DNA of 64,000 nucleotides, from positions 64,235,413 through 64,299,412 of the forward strand of contig CM023541.1 of NCBI GenBank assembly GCA_013350335.1. The letters are read 5' to 3'. Positions within the stretch are counted from its first letter, which is position 1. The number at the start of each line of letters is the position of its first letter. The position numbers and the translations under genes are program-made. Positions 34,990 to 47,749 of this stretch are shown here, in pieces. The DNA is from Chimonanthus salicifolius (taxonomy: Eukaryota > Streptophyta > Magnoliopsida > Laurales > Calycanthaceae). The notes beneath the pieces were generated by a model that was not told where the DNA came from, did no database searches, and saw only the letters and a list, made by a program, of their open reading frames with translations.

Positions 34990-37360
34990 ATCTCTTTCGC
35001 GTGGAGTAGTTATACTTTATTCTAAATAATAAAGCGTTGAAGAAGGGCACGGATTCTAAACGGGAACCTGAATATTTATCATAGGTCTCCAGTCAACGGA
35101 ATTGATACAAAAATTATATATGATATATTTTTTTAAAATATTTCAATTAATATAAATTTATAAGATGAACTATAAAAAGACCTTAGTTTTATATTAATAA
35201 AAAAATTAAAGATTAAAATTGCAAAGCCACAATTATCAAGTAAACTTTCTTTCAAAAAAAATTATCAAATAAACTTCAAAATTTATATTATTAATTTTCT
35301 CATCATTTTCTATCTATCTCATAGAAAAATATATAATTAGCATTGTCTCTAAGCAAGAGACTTGAAAAATCACCTGAATTTTTTAATGGAAAATGATGAT
35401 AAATCGGTACTTATTTGCATTATCATTCCACTAGCAAAATAACCGACACTAGTGTGCATCATATCATTTGATTCACTTGGACGTGAGATCGACCAATTGA
35501 GATGGTGATAGACTTTGAAAATAAAATTCATTAAATATTTAGTTCATCACCTTTAAATAAAACAGTCAAGTTAATATTTTTAAGTTTTTTTTAATTTAAT
35601 CATTTAAATTTATTTTTTAACATTTTAAATTTTATGATCTATAAAAATATAACTTAATTGATTAGATTAAAGTAATTTTTTACGAGTCACATAAATATAT
35701 CGTAAGAGGAGGAACCCTAAGAACAAAAAGATGATGGGCCATGACCCGGCGGCCTAGACGAGCCCAGCGAGGAAAACAAGAAACAATAGGCAAAACATTA
35801 AAAGCTGTACAAAAAATAACTAGCTAAAGATTCCATCGAGCTAAAATCTGATTGGGAACATGGGCCAAATCCTCAGGTTGGCCCACAAATAGGATCCTAA
35901 CCCGAATGTCTGAGAAGATGTTAGACCGATTCACTGTCACTCACAAACGCAACCGAATAGATGATCAATTTGTGAGTCCACATCATGAGATAGGAATCTG
36001 AAAGCCTTCCGGTTTAGGAACACATCGGGCCAAATGTGACATCAGTCAAGATGCACTTTCATCTTGAAGCCCACAAAGGATGCATGCAGGTTGAATCCAT
36101 GTGAAGGCAAATCATAAATTCCTTCTTTATCATCTCATTTGATGGGTCATATGTTTTGGTGTTCGGAGTAATATGATGTATCGCGATCATACTTTGTAGT
36201 TTCAATGATAAAAAATGACAATGATATCATTTAACACGTGTGGGGCTTACTAGTGAAAAATTGAATATATTTTTATCAAATTTCATATACACACGTAATA
36301 ATATTATTCATCAAATTTTATCAAAATGATGAAGTTATTGTTGAATAGATCAAATGGGTGGGGTTGATTAACTTTATAGATATTTTAATAAGTTCTCTTT
36401 ATTTGATTAATCTAATAGTTAGTTACTTAGTTCAATTATTTCATAAAATCTGAAAAGAGACATATACATAAATATTTGCTTATAAATCAACAAACAATTT
36501 ACATTTTCTAATTCAAAGTGACACTTATTGTTGCAAGTATTCGTAACTAAACATTTGTTAGATTCATATCAATAATGGAATTGTCAAAGACACAATGCTT
36601 TCACATGCACAGCAGAGGTGCACACACACATATATCAATGTTCACTTACAAACTAATTTGCATCAAATTTAATGTAATTTTTTTAATTATTTCCAGTCCC
36701 CCCTCCCCCTCTCCTTCACCTCATCATTTAAGTTGGTGACTACTAAAAAATAATAATTTTAATATTTCAATATATATATATATATATATATATGGAGAGA
36801 GCTTCCCATTTAGGCCCACACAATCATATACCATGGTTTGGATTTATTAAAAAGAGAGAAGTCATCTTCAAAGTTTACTTGGTCAAATGCATAATTAAGA
36901 AACAATAAAGTGCAAGGGACCTAAAAACATCTCCACCGTCATTAAAAAATATTTACTTAAATACCTTTTTTATAATGGTCTCCTGCATCTAATATTTCTC
37001 TAATCTACATATTTTACTTTAATTATTATGTCATTACATACAAAGCACAAAATGAAGCATCACTCTTTTGTAAGAGGAGATTTTTACAACAGCCCCGCAG
37101 GTGTGAGGTAGATCTCTCTCTTTTAATGAAGTTGTAATTTACCATGGGACAGTGTAGGTCCTGAGAACACTTAAAATTTGAGGGGCTCTAAATAAAACTG
37201 ATAAGAGAGGGCCTACTGTAGATGCCTTAAAATCTCATGGAACCATACTGTAAAGTTATTTTTTAGATTTGTTATGGGGGGTCTTAGGCGGCGGCCCCCG
37301 CTGCTTCATGAGATATGACTTGAAAAGTTTTTTTTATATCACTAAGTATTTATTTAATTG
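34990..37360. other. intergenic, no gene seen
   Basis: AT-rich, with a (TA)n run at about 36771-36793 and one GC-richer patch at 35700-36120 that may be old retroelement text. No motif supports a gene. Confidence 0.55.
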
Positions 37361-38116
37361 GTAACTGTAATACCCTGGATTTTCAAGTTATAAATATTTA
37401 CGGAAATTACCCATTTAATTTGTGAAGTATTAGATATGGACCCTATATGGGTAAAGTGTTGAGTCATTGCCCAATTATGACCCAACGGATTATGGAAAGG
37501 GTTTTAATAAAAATTAAATGGGGCTTAAATAATTAGAAATGCAATATAGATAAAAATGGATTGCTTGGGGCGTGTATGGGAGATATTGATGAAAGATTTT
37601 AGGAGTTGCATAGGGTTATGCGCATGATATGTTGGTGGAGTATTTTTAAAAGGATCATTTCCCTTGATTAAGAGTGATATTAGGGAATTATTAAATAAAG
37701 AAGATGTATAAACTAAATAAAGAAATTACTTTGCCGTGTATGAAGATAGGCTATCCATGAGATATGCGCATAGATCATTTAAAAAAAAATGGGGCTTTCT
37801 TTATTAAAAACGTGTAGATGGATTTGGGTTTAGGCAATGGCTAATTTAGAGGGTCTTGGTACCTTCTAAGTTGGGACCAAAGGAGAAATTATAAAGGAGA
37901 GGAATAAGGAGGGGCACACTGTTTACACCCATCATAGCAGAATTTTATTTCTCTCTCTCCCTCCCTCTCTCAAGTTCTCATTCACGACAAGAACAAGGAG
38001 AATGAGAAGGCAGCCAACAAGAGGGAAATATCAAAGAAGAAAGGAGAAGGATTGGAAGAACATGAATCAATCGCGGAACCGGTTAATATTTTATAAATTT
38101 TGTTTGAAATAAAAGA

Positions 38117-39420
38117 ACCATAGGGTTCGGTCATGGTGTTTGGCTGAACCCCATGGAAGAAGAATGGGAGATGATTGGAGTATTAATTAATGGCATGAGG
38201 AACCATAGGGTTGGAAGAACTTTGATGATTCTTTTTAATGGAAGAACATGCTTTATTTAATGATGGTTTGAATGATAAAAACCATGGAAGGAATACCAAA
38301 GTTTTGAAGGGATGCATGTATTGTTTAATAATTTTTAGAGGAAGATTATGAACCATAGGGTTCGGCTATGGGTATGGCTGAACCCCATGGACTGGTGTTA
38401 GTTTTATCATTGAATTTTAATGGGAGTAAATAATGGTCAAGATCATGAACCATAGGGTTCGGCCATATACTCATGGAGTTGGTTATTAATTTAGAAAATA
38501 AATGGAAAGGGTTAGATTTGTTTCTATGGGTGAGGTTCAGCCATGGTGTATGGCCGAACCCCACTAAAGTTTATTTATGGAAGTTTGTTTATTTAGAAAG
38601 TTTCTAAAAATAGAAAGAGGAGATTAAAATGGGAAAGTTTCTATTTTTGGAAGGTGAGGACTAAATTAGAAAGTTTTAATTAAGAACTTTCTAATTATGG
38701 AATTTTAATTTGGAAACTTTAAAATTATGGAAAGAACTTGGAGTTAGGGATCCAAGAATAGGAATTGATAAATTTAGAAAGTTTCTATTTAGGGACTTTC
38801 TAAGTATGGAAGTTGGATATGGAATTTAGAAAGTTTCTAAATAGGGACCTTCTAATTATGGACTTGTTAATTATGGGTTTGCCAAAAATGGAAGTCGATA
38901 AAAATGGAAATTTAGATATCATAGGGTTCGGCCATGGTGTTTGGCCGAACCCCATGAACCAATTTTATGGGTTTAGGCTTATGTGTTAATGAATGGAAGG
39001 TTGGAAATAATTAGGTCAATGGCAATTTTGTAAATAGGGTCTAGAATGAAGGACCATGGGTTCGGCCATGGTGTATGGCCGAACCACATGGGGAATATTT
39101 GATGGATCATGTTGGGACTAAGGAATCGATTATGGAATTAATATGGGGAATGATTTATGATTTTTAATGTTTGAAAGGATCAGATTATTGGATAAGTAAG
39201 CCATGGATGGCAGAGTTGTAAATACATGGAAATATTGGACACCATGGCCGAACCCCATGAATTATTTATTGGAACTATGTGTTTGGATTAAAGAAATATG
39301 TATGGATTATTTTGGAACCTAAGCAAGGAAAATGGCTATGGTTATGTACAATGGCATTATTGTAATTAACTGAATTAATGGACAATGGGTTCGGCCATGG
39401 TGTGTGGCCGAATCCCATGG
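38117..39420. repeat. about eight dispersed copies of a hairpin motif in the solo LTR
   Basis: The motif is GGTTCGGCCAT, a short GGTGT-like loop, then ATGGCCGAACC, followed by CCATGG. Near-full copies lie at about 38117, 38351, 38531, 38921, 39052 and 39383, with half copies near 38449 and 39239. Spacing is irregular, so it is not a simple tandem repeat. Confidence 0.9.
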
Positions 39421-39789
39421 GGCTTTGTTTATGGACTTAGAACATTGAAAATCAAGTGGGACTTGGTTATGATTAATTGTTATATTATAAGGTAACGGGA
39501 CCTCACAAGGTGTTTACGATCGTGAGCGGTTACCGGACGAAAGACGCAAGGACACTTAGCGGTCTTTGGTAGGATTCCACCTCTTTGAAACCATGGGTTT
39601 ATGTGCATTGTTTTATCTTATTTTTTATGAATATATGTTGCAAAGGATATGTTTCAAATTGTGAATTTAAATGCTATGTTTATACGATAAAATAGCATGT
39701 GGTTTAAATATGAGTTTTAAATGCTATGATTTGTATTTCTACATAGCATGTTGGCATTTGCATCTCATGCATGGCATGGGAGGGATGAA

Positions 39790-40035
39790 AGGTAACCGGA
39801 GGGTCCACACTCCGTCAGGGCGTCCGAAGAACCTATGTGGGGTACCTTGATGTGATTTCCATCAAGAGGATACTATGTATGAAACGTAGCTAGAGATCCA
39901 CACTCCGTTGGGGCGTTCGTAATAGAATCGCGGGGGATACCTTGATGAGGAGCATTCCATCAAGAGGATACTATGTATGAAATATAACCGGAAGGTCCAC
40001 ACTCCGTCGGGGCGTCCGAAAGACCTATGTGATGG
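39790..40035. repeat. three-copy ~95-bp direct repeat in the solo LTR
   Basis: TCCACACTCCGT followed by GGGCGT recurs near 39804, 39897 and 39992. ATCAAGAGGATACTATGTAT lies between copies twice. Confidence 0.85.
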
Positions 40036-40872
40036 GTACTTTTATGTGTTTGTGATGAGTGAGACTCATTGCATATAATAGCATGGCATGGTATTGAATA
40101 GGCATGATTATGATCTTTATTATCATGCAAGATTTTTGGTTTTATCGGTATGATTGGATCTATATTATCATACACTGTTTTGGATACGATGCTTTATAAG
40201 TATGGTATGATTTATTATAATTGGTTTTGATATATATTATATCTGGATTTTTGGTACTAACCCATGTGTTAACTCTAATTGGAATACCTACTGGGCGCGT
40301 TATACTAACACCCTACTTCTACTCTAGTGGATGATACAAGAAACGAGGGGAACGATGAGCGTGAAACGGGCCAGGCATAGGAGCTTAGAAGCTTTTAAAT
40401 TATATTTTGTTTAAGACACTCATGGGCTTGTATTTTGAGTATCTAGAATTCGGATTGTAATAACTTAGATGAATTTGTTATGGTTGGATGTTTTATTGGA
40501 TAATTGCGTTATGATAATGATGATTAAGGACTTGACGTACTTTGATATCTGAATGGAATAGAACTTGATTCTATTATTAATTCCACAGGTTATGATTTTT
40601 ATTCCGCAAGTTGATATTGTTATGTGTGAACCATTTTCATGGACTTAGTCCATGCACACATAGGGTTGGCCAGTTAAGGGTCGAACTTTGGATGTTCAGA
40701 CTTAACTTGCGTCGTGACGTCCCGCGCTCTATCATTCTACTCTGTTATAAAAAAAAAAAATAGACTATGATTTACGAGAAGAAGCGAGTGAAAAAAGGGC
40801 GGGGCGTTACAGTAACCCTTATTTATCCCTATTTAGTAATAGGTAAAAAGTCACCAGTTGTCTGAGCCTTGA

Positions 40873-41626
40873 TGTGAGACCCTAACCCGGCCCAGACGGC
40901 CGAGCCCACTAAGGGTCAGGCCCAAGTGAAGAGAGTGGAGTGGGAGTATGTTTGTGTGCTTGAAGGTGAAAACCAAGGTCCCACATCAGAAGTTGAGGAG
41001 TTTGAGAGGAGGTTTATAAGTAGCCTTGCCCTCCTCTTCCACCAAGACGCGTTTTGGACCCGGACTTGGATCGGGTCCGATCAAAAAACCGTGCGGGCTC
41101 AAGCGTGTGCACGTGTGTGCCCGTGTGGGCCCAAAGCGGACAGTATTTTGCTGGGCTGAGCCCCTAGCCCTTTTTATGGGCCTGGTTGTTACAAATAGTA
41201 TCAGAGCCAAGTTCAGCACTCGGACTGTGTGGGCCTATTGCCTTCCACTGGATTCATTGGGTCGAGCCGGGGACGGCTCTGGGCTTAGGGGGGTAGATTG
41301 TAAGAACCTGACCCGACCCAGACGGCCGAGTCCAGTAAGGGCCAGGCCCAAGTGAAGAGAGTGGAGTGGGAGTGTGTTTGTGTGCTTGAGGGTGAAAACC
41401 AAGGTCCCACATCTGAAGTTGAGGAATTTGAGAGGGGATTTATAAGTAGCATTGCCGTCTTCTTCCAGCAAGAAGTTGTTTGGACTCGAACTTGGGCCGG
41501 GTCCGATCAAAAAAACCGTGCGGGCTCGCACGTGTGCACGTGCACGTGTGTGCGCGTGTGGGCCCAAAGTGGACAGTATCTTACTGGGCCAAGCCCCAAG
41601 CCCTTTTTATTGGCGAGGCTATTACA
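40873..41626 (+). mobile_element. TRIM element (miniature LTR retrotransposon), 754 bp
   Basis: The left LTR 40873-41193 (TGTGAGACCC..GTTGTTACA) and right LTR 41299-41626 (TGTAAGAACC..GGCTATTACA) are close copies. After the left LTR comes a primer site like initiator Met tRNA (TAGTATCAGAGCC, 41196-41208). Before the right LTR is a purine-rich tract (GGGCTTAGGGGGGTAG). A perfect 5-bp duplication CTTGA flanks the element (40868-40872 and 41627-41631). The internal region is only about 105 bp, so it is non-autonomous. It lies 56 bp beyond the solo LTR's right duplication. Confidence 0.95.
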
Positions 41627-41631
41627 CTTGA

Positions 41632-44600
41632 TTTAGATGACTTTCCATCTTAAAATTCAAAAAAAGAAAAAGAGAAAGGATTGATTCTAGTTGATTGGAT
41701 TAAAATTGTAGTCTAATTTATTAACCAATACATTTAATCTCACACATACATGGTGAGACATGAAATATGAATATTAATCTACATTTGATACAATTTACAA
41801 GTTATTAAAATCTTTAAAAACAATAATAGTTTTAGCTAATGAATCACCACTAGTAAAGTATATGACTACATGATTTAAAATAGAATAACGTAAAGAAATA
41901 AAAGTAAAAAAATTAACTTTAAATAGATGAAAATTTAGATGATAATATTGATGAATCATCAATAATAAAAGAATCAAATAATTAAACTATAGCTATAGTC
42001 GTATTTTGAATTCCTACTACCTATAATGAAAGAAACTTAAATTATTAATTTTTTTTTTTACAATTTGTACTCTTCCAAGCAAACATTAACAAGTGTATTA
42101 GACACCAAAATTATGATAAATTTTTGTTGTGATCAATTGGAAAAATGATGAATATTCAAATTCTCAGGAGACAGCGTTCCATTTTAACAGAGAATTCAGT
42201 GAATGAAACTATGAATCACTTTCCTCAGAATCTGTAGTTTATATGATTAAATTTCAACCATTTCACATTATAGTTGAGCATAAATAAAAAATAAAAAAAG
42301 TTATTGAATAAATCATTCACAATGTGGTTATAATTATCTCTTACGTGCCCTGCTACAAATGAGGGGTTGCTAGGATTTAAGAAGAAATAGCACAACTCAT
42401 CAAATTGAAGAAGACATAAAGTCAAGATCGTCTGACAAATCTGTAGACTATCCGAATCGAGCCTATTTAATTTAATGGATGGGCAGGTAAATGTTTTCAA
42501 CAAAATGCCAATATATTAAGGTCTTTGTTGATATATAATATAGTTTGAAGTCCACGAATAAAATAAAGTATAATTTTTAATCTATTTCATTATCAAATTT
42601 ATTTCGCAAGAAGTAATTTATTTATTTAATATAATGTCAATAATTTGATTATAAATGTTGAAAATAATAAATTCAAATTAAAATAAAGAACTATAATCAT
42701 GACCAACCATTTTCATAAATTCAGATAGAGTAAATGAATTTTTAGAGGCCTGGGTCCAAAGACAACTAGTCAAGATTGATGATAGTAGTTTAGAGGTAGA
42801 TTCAAGCTCCATGGAGATCATATATTAATGAAAAGATTTTGACATTTCATCTGTGATAAATAGTTGATCTTCAAAGATCATGTCATATTATTCCAAAGAT
42901 TGTATTATTGGTCGATACATGTCGGTTTTAAAATTGCTGATATGTATCTTTATTGTCTTGAGAGGATTATATCTACAGTATTATTAGCTGATATGTAATG
43001 GCCAGTGTCGACTAATGTCGATTTCTTATTTAAAAATAATAATTTGGTAGATTTTCAAGTTGAATCTGTGGATATGATTTGAAAAAGATTTAGAGGGAAG
43101 TTACTCTAGTTTGAATGGTATCTATCAATTCTAAATATTTGTTCCGTAAAATTTAACTACTTTGAGTTATTTTCATCATTTTTTTACTCTAAGATACTCT
43201 TAAATTAGGAGATTTTTATAAAAATAATTTAATAAAATAATATTGAGTGCTTATTAAATTCAATGGAGAAGAAAAATTAATGAAATAATATATAAAATAT
43301 TTATATAAATTAAATGAATGTCCTTTAATATAATTGATATAACTTTTTGAGTATTTGTATAACTTTTCACAGAGGAAAAAAACACCGATCACACCTGTCA
43401 ATGTTAGGGAAAAAATCATTATAATACGAAAGTCTTGTAGCACCTACTGCCAGCTTAAAATTTTGACTATCACGAAAGATTTGACCTATTAAAAAACTTA
43501 GATATTCTCTAAGAATTAAAATAAATAAATAAATAAATTCCGCACAAATTTTCATTTAAATTCACTCAATTTTAAGTAACGCTGCAAGAGGCGGCGAGGC
43601 GGTGGCAAGGCAGAAAGAAAGAAAAAAAAAAAATTGGATCCCTGGTGGGGCCCGGGTAATAGTCATACTCATACAGTCATACTGATTGTGGACAAGAAGG
43701 CGTCAACATAAACGATGGCTACCGCTATATCCTACCTAGACACGGCTGAGCCTGATATTGCATTGCTGATTTGTCTTTATTTATGGGTTGTTGATGCCTT
43801 TTCCTAATTATAATTAGTCGCTAATGTGTCTTATCAACCTTCTGCTGCTCAGTGCTCATCTATCAGTATGTGTGATGGACACGTATAAAATATTTTAATA
43901 TGGTTGGTTAGGGCTGATGACCCACATGAAATTTACACAAAACCTGATATTTATGGAGATATCATTATTTCTAAGCCAAATGTTATCCTTCTACGTCAGC
44001 AGGACACTTTAACCATTCGATCATTTTTGCAATAGGAAAGATCAAATTTATAATAAACACGGTTAAAAATAGGAATAGAGATTATAAGATGGGATTTGAT
44101 GAGTTTTGGAGAATGTAATTCAACTTTATCATGTTATAATTTAAAATTAGAAAAATTATGTATAATTAACTAAAAATAGTAAAAGAGATTTTATATTTAA
44201 ATTTGGTGATGTTGAATAATACAATCGAGATTATTTTATATTAGCATCTAAAAATAAAAAATTCTATATAAAAATTATTCTCTATAAAATCTTGATTAAT
44301 GTTATTCATACAGAGCACATGCATCCCAGTTTATTTTATTATTAAATCTGTATTTTTATTAAAAATTCATTTTCATTAACACTGTTACCACAACCGATCT
44401 AGAAGTTTAAAATGCTAAGTTCTTCTAAGAACATTAGCTGCATTTGGATTGGCGGTAAAAGAGGGTGATTGAGGGTAACCCCCTGTTACTCTTATTTGGT
44501 AATTGGGGATAATTTGATAATGCCTCTCTTTTTTGATTTTTTGAATACCCTTTCTATGCAAAGGGTATTAATTTTTGATACCTTTACCTCTGGATGCACT

Positions 44601-46572
44601 CCTCTTGATGCACTCTATGAAAATTAACCTTCCATCCAAACACAGCAATTGTGTATTAATTATGGGTTAAGAGTTTGTTCAACAACTCTTGCATTATAGA
44701 CTGAGGTTTTTTACTTGTTAATTATAATAAAATACCTTTAAAATATAATTTTGTTGTTTAAAATTTGTCAAAAGATTTTGGCCTATCAAATTGTTGTCGA
44801 TAAATAAATGTTACTGCATGACCAATTTGGTAATAATAAAACTTTAAATATTTTAAAATACTTTAATTATATAATTAGAGTAACTTTGTAAATATCATTA
44901 CAAATCCCAAATAAGTGCAATGACAGTTTAGTGGATATAAAAGAAATATTTATTTGGACTTGGGAATTGGAGGTTTTAATTTGTAACTCAATGCTCATGG
45001 CTGCATTTAAAGTTTTATTTAATGCCCTTGTATTTCTAGGATAAATGAGGGTGTTAGAGTGATTACCCATAAAATTAAGAATAAAAATAAAGAAAATATT
45101 TTAAAGCAAATGTGTGAACTATGAAGTGAGCTCTTCTTCACTAGGTCTTTTTTAGAGGAGACAGCGGCCATATAGCAATTCAGCTAAGTCGTGATATTCT
45201 AATGTTTATGAAATATCAAGATAACACATAATTATTAATTTTGTTTCATTTTGGTTGAAAGTTAAAACACACAGCAATGATTCATTTTGGTTCAAACCCG
45301 TTTCGGCCTATTTCGACTAATTTTGATTGAAACGAATGAAATACGTGTTCTACTAAGAAAATGTGTTGCGTTTCAAGTTCAACTACACAGCTGTATTTAT
45401 TTTATAATTTAATAATATTTTCTCTTTAATTCATTAATAATTTTTTGTATGATTCTATTATGTTTTACCCTTTTAAATTCCAATTTACTAATTTCTATTC
45501 TTATTTTTTAGAAAATTCCATATTTATTTTCTTGTACGTACAAATTTGTTACAGCACAGTTTCTATACAAAACATGAAAACATTAAAATACTGAAACATT
45601 TGATTTTAGTGGAAAATCAAAACAGCCTTTGAGAACGGTGTCATAACATGATAATTCTAGACATTCTAAACAACTTTGCTGCAATTGAGACATTCTCAAC
45701 CAAAATTTCAAGCACTTTGAAAATATACATATTTGAAGAATTTTTTTTTTTTAAAGAAATTTATAATTTTCTCGATTTCGATGCAAAAAATCGAGTGTTT
45801 TATTAGGATAATCTATTAATACCTCTCAATAGTTTGTCTGTATTGGATAAGCCACTCTCATGGCTTTGATAATTGCGAAAATTACTATTGTATTTTCCTT
45901 TCAATCGCAAATACACTCTTCTAATATATTGAATGTTTAAAATAAATTTTATAAATCAAAGAGATATAATAATGAGATACTCTCGGTGAGACATTTCTTT
46001 AAATGGCCATATAAAAAATAAGCAGACCAACATGGTTAGATTAAATGTATAAAAGATTACATGAATGAGAAATTTTTGATGTTTTACATGTATCCAATCA
46101 TGTTAATTAAATATTTTAATTGTTGAAAATTGACTTTTTATAAATTTATATTTTCAATGACCCATCTTACAGACAGAGAATGATTTGATAAGAGTAAATT
46201 TATTCGTCTTCAATGTATGTAATATTTACACATTTAATGCAATCGTATAAATTTGGACATTTTTGTTTTTTAAAATTATTAAAATAAGTGGTCTTTTTAT
46301 GAATATTTTGTTAATGTAAGTATGTAAATATTAAAAAGTTCATATTTAGAATATTAAAAAAAAAGAATTTATAATCGATGTAAATAATAAGAGTAATTTT
46401 TGGAATAATGATTCCTTCTACCATGAGTTTTTACTATAATGTATCACCTTTAAAAGGAAAAGATTATTTTTTCTTCTCTCTACCATTTTTAAAAAATAGA
46501 GTAAAATAATCTTTTATTTTCAAAGGTAGTGCACTATAGTAAAAACTTAATATTTTTATCTCTAGTGACATT
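41632..46572. other. AT-rich intergenic
   Basis: No gene is supported. A possible MITE is listed separately at 44437-44648. A short GC-rich patch lies near 43600-43660. Short minus-strand open frames have no motifs. Confidence 0.55.
44437..44648. mobile_element. possible Tourist/hAT-like MITE
   Basis: The left end GCTGCATTTGGATTGG matches the inverted right end (TGCTGTGTTTGGATGG), the style of many plant MITEs. Inner sequence has weak self-complementarity (GAGGGTAACC..GGTATTA). I could not fix a target duplication. Confidence 0.5.
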
Positions 46573-46580
46573 AAATTTAT

Positions 46581-46730
46581 GCTCAACTGGTTGCCTCCCG
46601 CCTCAGGAAGCGGGAGGTTGCGGGTTCGAGCCCCCATGGCCTAACCTTGGTGTGCCCTAGGGGTAGTGGGCTCACTCGTGGGGGTTTTACGCTGGGTATC
46701 CCGCGGTTTCCCACACGTAAATTAAAAAAA
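46581..46730 (+). mobile_element. tRNA-derived SINE, family A
   Basis: Starts inside the A box (CTCAACTGGTTG), then the palindromic CCTCCCGCCTC..AAGCGGGAGG, B box (GGGTTCGAGCC), family 3' half and A-rich tail. A short direct repeat AAATTTAT flanks it (46573-46580 and 46731-46738). Confidence 0.9.
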
Positions 46731-46738
46731 AAATTTAT

Positions 46739-47749
46739 ATGAAATGTCTATTTTACCCAACAAATAAAAAAGAGAAAAGAAGAAAATTTAGACAAAATAA
46801 ATATTTTATATAAATTTATTTTACCAAAGATAAAAATATCGGTAGACCGAACACAAAAATATAATTGTTGCCTTCTGAGCAGAAGATCGGAGGTATCGGT
46901 AGATTTTTGTTCTTTAACCAGAAATCTGGATGGAATCCACCAATGTGGTTGGTAGTGGGCCATCATTTCAAATCAACGGTGCTCAATCACTGTAATACAT
47001 ACATGGGACCCACGATAAGGGACTCAACACCCAAAATTAGTATTTGAGAAAAAAAAATCTATTTTCAAATATTTTGTATTATAGATTCTGGTACTAGCAA
47101 ATTGATTTTTTTTATATATCAATGAAAAAAACAAAGTAAATAAATTAACAGCAGCCGTTCATCTCAAAATTCGCATTTGTTTTCCCTTTCGGAGAGATCG
47201 ACCAAACAAAAACACCTCTCTCTCTCTTGCTCGCTCGCTCGCTCGCTCGCGATCGCATCGAAAATTGCGACCAGAGGCGCTTCGTTCTTCCCGCCAATGT
47301 TGTCGGCGCCGACACAGTCCTCGTAGGAGAAGGTCACCGGAATCTGACGTCAACCGGCATAAAAGAAAAGAAGGCAAAGAAAAAACAAGCGCATTTTCTC
47401 CTTCGTCTTTCGTGGAAAAAGCGTACGGTTGCAGATTCCTGACATTTCCCGGATCCGAGGGCGGAAAGAGTCGTCGGATTTCTCATTCCTCACAATTCTC
47501 GGTTCTAAATTTCTCATCTCAACTCGTGCGAATTTACCATTTAATGCGTACTTCTGACTTCTAACTTCAGTTTCTCAAATCGAGGATCTGCAGAGTGGAA
47601 AGGCGAGAAAATTCTCGGAATCTGTTTTCCTTTCTGTCCCCCGTTGGCTGCTCAAGGTCGGACTGGAGGAGTTGAGAGTCACGATTCGGCGTGGTATTGA
47701 TTACGAGGGAGAGGAAGTATGGAAAGTCTGTGAAAGTTGCAAAGGAGCA
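46739..47749 (+). promoter_or_regulatory. upstream region and leader of EDR2
   Basis: From about 47160 the composition becomes GC-richer. A CT/CTCG-rich stretch (about 47214-47250, CTCGCTCGCTCGCTCGCT) sits in the probable leader. The ATG at 47750 is preceded by a frame open from 47672. No TATA box or start site can be assigned with confidence. Confidence 0.4.

Larger units (their letters stand above)
37366..40811 (+). mobile_element. solo LTR, 3446 bp, probably Ty3/gypsy type
   Basis: It begins TGTAATACCC and ends GGGCGTTACA (TG..CA with short inverted ends), flanked by a perfect 5-bp duplication GTAAC (37361-37365 and 40812-40816). There is no primer site, polypurine tract or protein domain inside, so it reads as a single LTR left after LTR-LTR recombination. 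Such TGTAA..TTACA ends are common in plant gypsy LTRs (from memory). The interior holds a repeated hairpin motif and a three-copy CCACACTCCGTC repeat. Confidence 0.85.

Noticed and set aside
40926..41636. Open frames of 77-116 codons in the TRIM
   Set aside because: They arise from GC-rich LTR sequence and repeat in both LTRs; no protein motif.
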